Shown here: positions 8,001-11,459 of the stretch, piece after piece
Position numbering within the stretch: the first letter of the stretch is position 1
Layout of the letters: each line of letters opens with the position of its first letter
Assembly: GCA_934446285.1 (NCBI GenBank)
Contig: CAKSEI010000033.1
Coordinates: 1-11,459, forward strand
DNA length: 11,459 nucleotides
Direction of reading: 5' to 3'
Origin: an uncultured Eubacteriales bacterium
GTDB lineage: Bacteria; Bacillota; Clostridia; Oscillospirales; CAG-272
Made by a program: the position numbers and the translations under genes
Notes under the pieces: model-generated
What the model was told of the DNA's origin: nothing
Database searches by the model: none
What the model saw: only the letters and a program-made list of their open reading frames with translations

Positions 8001-9809
8001 AAGGCAGCGGACCTTGACGCGATAAAGGCTGACCTCACCGTATACGCATCGTTTAAGGAGAGCTATAAAAATCCCTTTGCCGACGTAAAGAACGGCAAGT
8101 TCTACAGCGATGCCGTACAGTTCGCAGTTACGAACAACGTAATGAACGGTACGGACGCAACCCACTTCTCACCCGACAGCACGGCAACCCGCGCTCAGAT
8201 GGTGACCGTACTCTACAGACTCGAGGGCTCACCCTCCGTCGTAGGCATCAGCAATCCCTTTAATGACCTCGGCAAGAGCAGCGCATATTACTACAATGCG
8301 GTTCTCTGGGCTTATGACAGAGGACTTGTAACGGGAGTTTCAGCGACCGAATTCAAGCCTAACAACACCATAACCCGTGAGCAGTTCGTAACCATTCTCT
8401 ATCGCTATGCGAAAGAGATAAAGGGCTACTACATGGGCTACGGCAAGGCGTCCATAAACAACTATCCCGATAAGAACAAGGTTCACGATTATGCCGCTCA
8501 GGCATTCAACTGGGCTATAGCTACCGCAGACGACTTAAAGGATGTCAGCGTAGAGGCTTCGCTCCGCTACAATAAGGCAGCATACATCACGGGCGTTGCA
8601 CGCTCGGACGGCAAGTCCTATCTTGCTCCCGGCGACTATGCAACCCGTGCTCAGATGGTTACCATGCTGTACAGATTCTTAACCAGCGACCACGTCGATG
8701 CGCCCCCGTCAAAGATGACGGGACTCATGACGGCAGATCCTTCGGTTTACGTAGTCGGAGATGAGTATCTCATCTGCGTTCTCGTTGAGAAGGAAACCAC
8801 CATGTGGGTAGAGGTCAACGGCAAGAACTACTATGACCATTCAAACGGAATACTCCGTTCGGATAAATTCCTCCACACTGTCCGCGTACCGCAGGAGGCT
8901 CTTGACTCTGCATGCGGCTACACCGTCCACCTCCGCGAGATAATAGAGCGTAAGCCTTATTACACCGTTTGCGGCGGACTTGAGGAGGCAACCTACGACT
9001 TCCGCCCCGTGACCGAAAAGGATCACTACAATATCATAAACCTTGCGGACTCGCACAGCCTCGTCGACGCTCCTATAGCAAGCGGCAGCTACTTCGGAAA
9101 CGACCTTGACCTGCTTGTTATGAACGGAGATATTATCGACAACAGCGGTAACATTGCATCGTTCAAGATACTCTACCGTATATCCGGCGGCATCACGAAG
9201 GGTGAAGTACCCTGCGTATACTCACGCGGAAACCACGAGCTGCGCGGCATATATGCGAGCCAGCTCTCGGAATACACGCCGACGGATCACGGCAATTCGT
9301 ACTATACGTTCCGTGTCGGTCCTATCTGGGGTATCGTTATGGACGCAGGTGAGGATAAGCCCGATGACAACGCTGAGTACGGAAATACCGTTGCGTGTGA
9401 GGCATTCCGTGAGGAAGAGAGTGAATTCCTCGACAAGGTAATCGCGTCGAGAGAGTGGGAGGGCGCAAAGATCAAGCTGATAATCAGCCATGTTCCTTTC
9501 GTCATCAAGATGTCCGCGCCTTATAATATAGAGGAAGAGCGTTACGCCGATTGGTCACGCAAGCTCGCTTCCATCGAGCCTACTCTTTGGATGACGGGAC
9601 ACTTCCATCAGTGCTTCTTTGAGCTGCCGGGCGAGCGTGCAAAGACATTCGGCTACCCCTGCCCGTTCCTCTGCTCGTCCTATTCGGACACCACCAAGAG
9701 AGAGCATACAAGCGGTGCGGTAACGATAACCGACGATAAGATTACCGCGCGTTACGTAACCGAAAAGGGCGTAGTGACCGGCGAGAGAACCGTCGACCGC
9801 TGGCGCTGA
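5031..9809 (+). CDS. Multidomain secreted surface protein: duplicated module, InlB-like repeats, SLH triplet and metallophosphoesterase
   Basis: The product has 1592 residues from ATG 5031, chosen because GGAGG lies 7 nt upstream and a signal peptide (MKRFLSLILAIATVASLATF..., cleavage near A24) starts there. Domain order: unrecognised module A1 (34-183); linker; InlB/Flg_new-type repeat (291-367); beta domain of uncertain, possibly cohesin-like, fold (368-498); module A2 (499-646); four further Flg_new-like units to about 1012, with the GW motif at W337, W729, W802, W904 and W985; three SLH repeats (1014-1220); an N-terminal purple-acid-phosphatase-like beta domain (about 1225-1335); and a calcineurin-like phosphoesterase (about 1336-1592). 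All metal-ligand motifs are present: D1340-x-H1342, GD(1367)IID, GNHE (1400-1403), H1487 and GHFH (H1524, H1526). It is likely a cell-wall-bound phosphomonoesterase or nucleotidase; the substrate is unknown. The SLH triplet lies inside the protein, not at an end. Confidence 0.9.
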   Translation: MKRFLSLILAIATVASLATFVSFASGNSAYLTSEPVKLPNLSKESVTDDGFRVWSEDVSFDSASKGITFVFRASGVDEPITANKINPTLVLEDGSEWKWSTTKDKWQWNHVWGGIFAPEMVIPKDGVYYLYLNQKVLVNNGQIAIKGAKALDFFCKSGSNLKDNPTNNNDNAKIEMLAVVQNDLKADVQFYDGSTLLTTQSVEYTSVGNATAGDNVTGIEDGVNNKKAKRFEALLTPDELFRQQTDVELPTKPADDKIYRRVWRDEDGNIVDGIYKSGKLTVDFVAADTSKVDVTFLNTDGSLIYTRTVEKSVPLSYTGKSPVKEADDDYTYTFAGWSLDGENVVDLATYQVPGDVLELTFKPVFKKDLILKANIDGDSEITMGQTKTYKLKLNRADISTDVVSGKADPITSGKVIVSYPAAALKAKGQSVKGELASVTLLFSSVSEDLSVSEIEFTAASDFAGKVTLYVTGDANGKSFAATERSLTVTGQQQGLYIDEPQTVEIPKTEDGKTPDKLVLWSGNVPFESADAVSFVYKTEGIDTPVNAYQLSMGVNGSDTSYGYYDVWNKEDTWGGAPAPRYHTISGNGYYVLYINKRLADDEAFTSISSLGIFATSTIYTANNSKDTPKNENENAKLTVLAVVGEALAPTVTFHDAQGGVIADPYTYKYIDESKFHLTGTKPDKGDELKQTVKLLTPAEIFAEAAKVNAAFSTPEKAADGKYTYTFKGWADADGNEIEAVYKNSDLYPVYEKTAIDPVEVSFVNGDTTVSTETFPGAGNAAFSGATPVKVDGGAYSYQFRGWTTDKSKTLATSAEQAASYVIDLGAKTVRELAPTGGTLTLYAVFEQTNRMWSISFRGEDNAVLTELRVLDGKLISTTDGSDTSAPAAPEKAADGQYTYTPAGWADKDGKQVIDKDGKLTADVTADITVYPVYTKTVNKYTVTFRDENGSTVISEVEVEYGKAAAKPADPTKADDTYYSYKFAGWADADGKAADLDAIKADLTVYASFKESYKNPFADVKNGKFYSDAVQFAVTNNVMNGTDATHFSPDSTATRAQMVTVLYRLEGSPSVVGISNPFNDLGKSSAYYYNAVLWAYDRGLVTGVSATEFKPNNTITREQFVTILYRYAKEIKGYYMGYGKASINNYPDKNKVHDYAAQAFNWAIATADDLKDVSVEASLRYNKAAYITGVARSDGKSYLAPGDYATRAQMVTMLYRFLTSDHVDAPPSKMTGLMTADPSVYVVGDEYLICVLVEKETTMWVEVNGKNYYDHSNGILRSDKFLHTVRVPQEALDSACGYTVHLREIIERKPYYTVCGGLEEATYDFRPVTEKDHYNIINLADSHSLVDAPIASGSYFGNDLDLLVMNGDIIDNSGNIASFKILYRISGGITKGEVPCVYSRGNHELRGIYASQLSEYTPTDHGNSYYTFRVGPIWGIVMDAGEDKPDDNAEYGNTVACEAFREEESEFLDKVIASREWEGAKIKLIISHVPFVIKMSAPYNIEEERYADWSRKLASIEPTLWMTGHFHQCFFELPGERAKTFGYPCPFLCSSYSDTTKREHTSGAVTITDDKITARYVTEKGVVTGERTVDRWR
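5130..5579 (+). repeat. Internal module A1 of the surface protein (residues 34-183)
   Basis: This is the first copy of a module of about 150 residues duplicated within the protein. Shared features with A2 (6525-6968) include VWS/LWS-x-x-V-x-F-x-S-A near the start, a W...WGG-x-x-AP block, G-x-Y-x-LY-x-N, an N-rich stretch ending N-x-NAK, and LAVV at the end. Similarity continues weakly into the following segment up to a shared LLTP. It looks like a beta-sandwich ligand-binding module by composition, but I do not recognise the family. Confidence 0.7.
6525..6968 (+). repeat. Internal module A2 of the surface protein (residues 499-646)
   Basis: This is the second copy of the A1 module, diverged but alignable end to end through the WGG-x-x-AP block, G-x-Y-x-LY-x-N, NENENAK and LAVV. 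It is followed, as A1 is, by a strand pair, an LLTP-x-E-x-F segment and then a Flg_new-like unit, so the duplication probably covers more than the module itself. Confidence 0.7.
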
Positions 9810-9833
9810 AAGACCTGAAAACAAAATAAAAAA

Positions 9834-9848
9834 CCCGATGTAATCGGG
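9834..9848 (-). terminator. Second terminator hairpin of the isomerase-like gene
   Basis: CCCGAT-GTA-ATCGGG is a 6-bp stem. On the minus strand it is followed by TTTTTTATTTTG, a good U-tract. It lies beyond the larger palindrome 9858-9885 and so would serve as a back-up for leftward transcription. Confidence 0.7.
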
Positions 9849-9857
9849 AAAAACGAT

Positions 9858-9890
9858 ATGCGGCACACTTTAAAGTGTGCCGCATTTTTT
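9858..9890. terminator. Bidirectional terminator between convergent genes
   Basis: The 28-bp sequence 9858-9885 is a perfect palindrome (arms of 14 bp, ATGCGGCACACTTT and its complement). On the plus strand it is followed by six T residues and on the minus strand by ATCGTTTTT. It lies 49 bp after the stop of the surface protein and 12 bp after the stop of the isomerase-like gene, so it can end both transcripts. Confidence 0.9.
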
Positions 9891-9897
9891 CGTGCTT

Positions 9898-10713
9898 TTA
9901 CAAGCTCATGAGTTTATCGAAATTTTCTCTTACGTCGCAGAGCGTCTTGCCCTCGCCCGCGCCGTGCGCGTAGCCTATTTCGTAATTGAAGTAGCCTTTG
10001 TAGCCCGTCTCGCGCAGAGCGCGCATGATGCCCGCCCAGTCGTTGTCGCCGTCCATGGGAAATTGATGTCTCTCGTCAATAAAGTCATAGTCCGAGGCGT
10101 GGGTCGACTCGAGTCTGTCTCCGACTTCGCGTTTGACTGCGTATATGTGCTCCACGTTGTCGGGACGCGCGCCTTTCCACGGCAGGAAATGGTTCATGTC
10201 AAAGCAATGATAAAGCTCCGGCACGCGGCGCAGCATGTCTATCGCCTCGGCGGATGTATTGCATAGGCAGGTGCGCGGCAGATTTTCCATCATTATCTTC
10301 ACTCCGTATGGGCGCGCAAATTCGCACAGGCGCGTGAGCGCCTCCTCACAGTAGCTGAGCAGCTCGGGGCGGTCTGCATCCTCATTCGGCTCGGTCGAGG
10401 GATGTATTACAAATCTGCCGACACCGAGACCCGCGAGCAAATCCACTACCTTCTTATCTATCTCGAGCGAGCTTTCTCTTATTTTCTTGTCAAGATGGGC
10501 AAGAGCCACCTCGCTCCCGAAGGGGAGATGCGCGCTGCGCCATTCCACTCCGCACGCGCGGCATTCGTCCGCGACTCCCTTAAAATCGTATTTTTCGAGC
10601 GAAAAGGCGTTGGGCGCTGCCGTTTCCATTGCGTCTATGCGTGCCTCCGAATAGAGATGCACAAGCTCGGGGTTTATCCGCCCGAAAAAGGCGGTTGATA
10701 CGCTTACTTTCAT
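9898..10713 (-). CDS. Xylose isomerase-like TIM-barrel protein (sugar phosphate isomerase/epimerase family)
   Basis: The product has 271 residues, starting MKVSVSTAFFGRINPEL. The start at 10711-10713 was chosen because GAGG lies 7 nt upstream and the family fold begins there. An earlier in-frame ATG at 10744-10746 abuts the -10 box. Likely metal ligands of the xylose-isomerase-like barrel are E143 (MMENLP), D172 and H175 (FDMNHF), H205 and D208 (THASDYD) and E245 (NYEIGY). H62 (SAHLPFG) and H104 (IHPS) fit other barrel strand ends. Length and motif order match the family, whose members isomerise or epimerise sugars, inositols or their phosphates; the substrate cannot be read from sequence. 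No signal peptide is present, so it is cytoplasmic. It has its own promoter and faces the ABC gene divergently. Confidence 0.85.
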   Translation of the reverse strand: MKVSVSTAFFGRINPELVHLYSEARIDAMETAAPNAFSLEKYDFKGVADECRACGVEWRSAHLPFGSEVALAHLDKKIRESSLEIDKKVVDLLAGLGVGRFVIHPSTEPNEDADRPELLSYCEEALTRLCEFARPYGVKIMMENLPRTCLCNTSAEAIDMLRRVPELYHCFDMNHFLPWKGARPDNVEHIYAVKREVGDRLESTHASDYDFIDERHQFPMDGDNDWAGIMRALRETGYKGYFNYEIGYAHGAGEGKTLCDVRENFDKLMSL

Positions 10714-10746
10714 TTTCTCACCTCTCGTAAAAAATGTTTTTACCAT

Positions 10747-10775
10747 ATTTTACACTATAGATGCGCGATTGTCAA
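10747..10775 (-). promoter_or_regulatory. Strong sigma-A promoter of the isomerase-like gene
   Basis: On the minus strand a consensus TTGACA (10770-10775) is followed after exactly 17 bp by TAAAAT (10747-10752). This near-consensus promoter suggests substantial basal expression. Confidence 0.85.
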
Positions 10776-10789
10776 GATGATAGGTGTCC

Positions 10790-10807
10790 CCGTCACAAGC
10801 CCGTCAC
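10790..10807 (+). promoter_or_regulatory. Tandem direct repeat CCGTCAC-N4-CCGTCAC, OmpR/PhoB-type activator box candidate
   Basis: Two identical 7-bp units at 10790-10796 and 10801-10807 are 11 bp apart and end 10 bp before the TATAAT box at 10818-10823. This is the geometry of the E. coli Pho box (CTGTCAT-type units, 4-bp gap, replacing the -35). The fit of spacing is seen directly; the identity of the regulator is inferred. Confidence 0.5.
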
Positions 10808-10817
10808 AAAAAGGGAG

Positions 10818-10823
10818 TATAAT
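10818..10823 (+). promoter_or_regulatory. -10 box (TATAAT) of the ABC transporter gene
   Basis: A consensus TATAAT lies 36 bp before the ATG. At 16-18 bp upstream no -35-like hexamer is present; that position is taken by the direct repeats at 10790-10807, as in activator-dependent promoters. Confidence 0.7.
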
Positions 10824-10859
10824 ATCTTCCGTAATAAAAGCAAACGGAGGATTTTGCGC

Positions 10860-11459
10860 ATGATAAGCGTAAAAAACCTGACAAAAAGGTACGGCGACAA
10901 CCTCGCCGTTGACGGAATAGACTTTGAGCTTCACGAGGGGCGCGTATACGGCTTTCTCGGACCGAACGGAGCGGGAAAGTCAACCACGATGAATATAGTG
11001 ACCGGCTGCCTCGCACCGACCGAGGGCAGCGTCACTCTTGACGGAACGGACATTTTCGATGACCCGAAGAGCGCGAAAAAGCTCATAGGCTATCTGCCGG
11101 AGATACCGCCCGTGTACGGGGACATGACTCCCGGGGAGTATCTCTCCTTTGTCGCTCAGGCAAAAGGCGAAAAGGGAAAGGCGGCAGAGGAGGATGTTAC
11201 GCGTGTATGCATGCGCACGGGTATCGAAAAAGTGCGTGACAGACTCATCCGAAACCTCTCAAAGGGCTACAGGCAGCGTGTCGGTATAGCGCAGGCTATG
11301 CTCGGAAATCCGAAATATATCATCCTCGACGAGCCGACGGTCGGCCTTGACCCGAAGCAGATAATAGAGATACGCACGCTCATACGCGAGCTGGGCAAAG
11401 AACATACCGTTATCCTCTCGAGCCATATCTTAGCCGAGGTGCAGGAGGTGTGCGACGAG
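10860..11459 (+). CDS. ABC transporter ATP-binding protein, GldA/CcmA-like (C-terminus off window)
   Basis: The ATG at 10860 follows GGAGG (10846-10850) by 9 nt, and 200 codons are open to the right edge. Seen in order: Walker A GPNGAGKST (34-42); GYLPE (77-81), where E takes the usual Q-loop glutamine position, typical of this subfamily; signature LSKGYRQ (133-139); Walker B IILDEP (154-159) with D-loop GLDP; and the H-loop histidine H189 (LSSHIL). Members couple ATP hydrolysis to an export-type ABC complex whose permease genes usually follow directly; those would lie beyond the window. The cargo is unknown. About 30-100 residues are probably missing. Expression may depend on the direct-repeat site just upstream. 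Confidence 0.92.
   Translation, partial: MISVKNLTKRYGDNLAVDGIDFELHEGRVYGFLGPNGAGKSTTMNIVTGCLAPTEGSVTLDGTDIFDDPKSAKKLIGYLPEIPPVYGDMTPGEYLSFVAQAKGEKGKAAEEDVTRVCMRTGIEKVRDRLIRNLSKGYRQRVGIAQAMLGNPKYIILDEPTVGLDPKQIIEIRTLIRELGKEHTVILSSHILAEVQEVCDE

Noticed and set aside
9858..9890. Perfect 28-bp palindrome considered as a recombination or attachment site
   Set aside because: Its position between two convergent stop codons and the T-runs on both strands are fully explained by a bidirectional terminator.
10714..10746. Upstream ATG start for the isomerase-like protein
   Set aside because: The ATG directly abuts the -10 box, before the expected transcription start, while the internal ATG has a good ribosome binding site and the family's usual N-terminus.

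Overview
The window reads as a stretch of chromosome from an anaerobic Gram-positive bacterium of the Clostridia, probably a gut-type Oscillospiraceae/Ruminococcaceae relative. This is an inference from strong GGAGG ribosome binding sites, sigma-A type promoters, S-layer-homology (SLH) surface proteins with Gram-positive signal peptides, and the protein families present. I see no tRNA, rRNA, CRISPR array, insertion sequence or phage gene.

Left half (1-4773, minus strand): two tandem paralogues, each a secreted GH123/DUF4091-like glycoside hydrolase followed by SLH repeats. The upstream copy (2273-4645) is complete. The downstream copy (2058 to 1) runs off the left edge. The duplicated unit is about 2.59 kb and includes the promoter and a widely spaced inverted repeat, TGCACAA-N16-TTGTGCA. 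That repeat lies at the same distance upstream of both promoters and is a candidate operator or activator site. A strong intrinsic terminator sits between the copies, so each seems to be its own transcription unit.

Middle (4646-9890, plus strand): a 385-bp divergent intergenic region leads into one very large secreted protein of 1592 residues (5031-9809). It combines two copies of a module I do not recognise, several InlB/Flg_new-type beta repeats, three SLH repeats in the interior and a complete C-terminal calcineurin-like metallophosphoesterase. Its leader carries two adjacent hairpins. It ends at a perfect 28-bp palindrome serving as a shared terminator with the convergent gene to its right.

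Right part (9898-11459): a minus-strand xylose-isomerase-like TIM-barrel protein (sugar isomerase/epimerase type) and a divergent plus-strand ABC transporter ATPase, cut by the right edge. Between them, upstream of the ABC gene, two 7-bp direct repeats lie 11 bp apart and 10 bp before a TATAAT box that has no recognisable -35. This is the layout of an OmpR/PhoB-family activator site.

Taken together, the left and middle genes look like a locus for cell-surface attachment and processing of host or environmental glycans and phosphoesters: surface-anchored hydrolases plus a surface phosphatase. The isomerase could handle a released sugar, but nothing in the sequence ties it to them directly.
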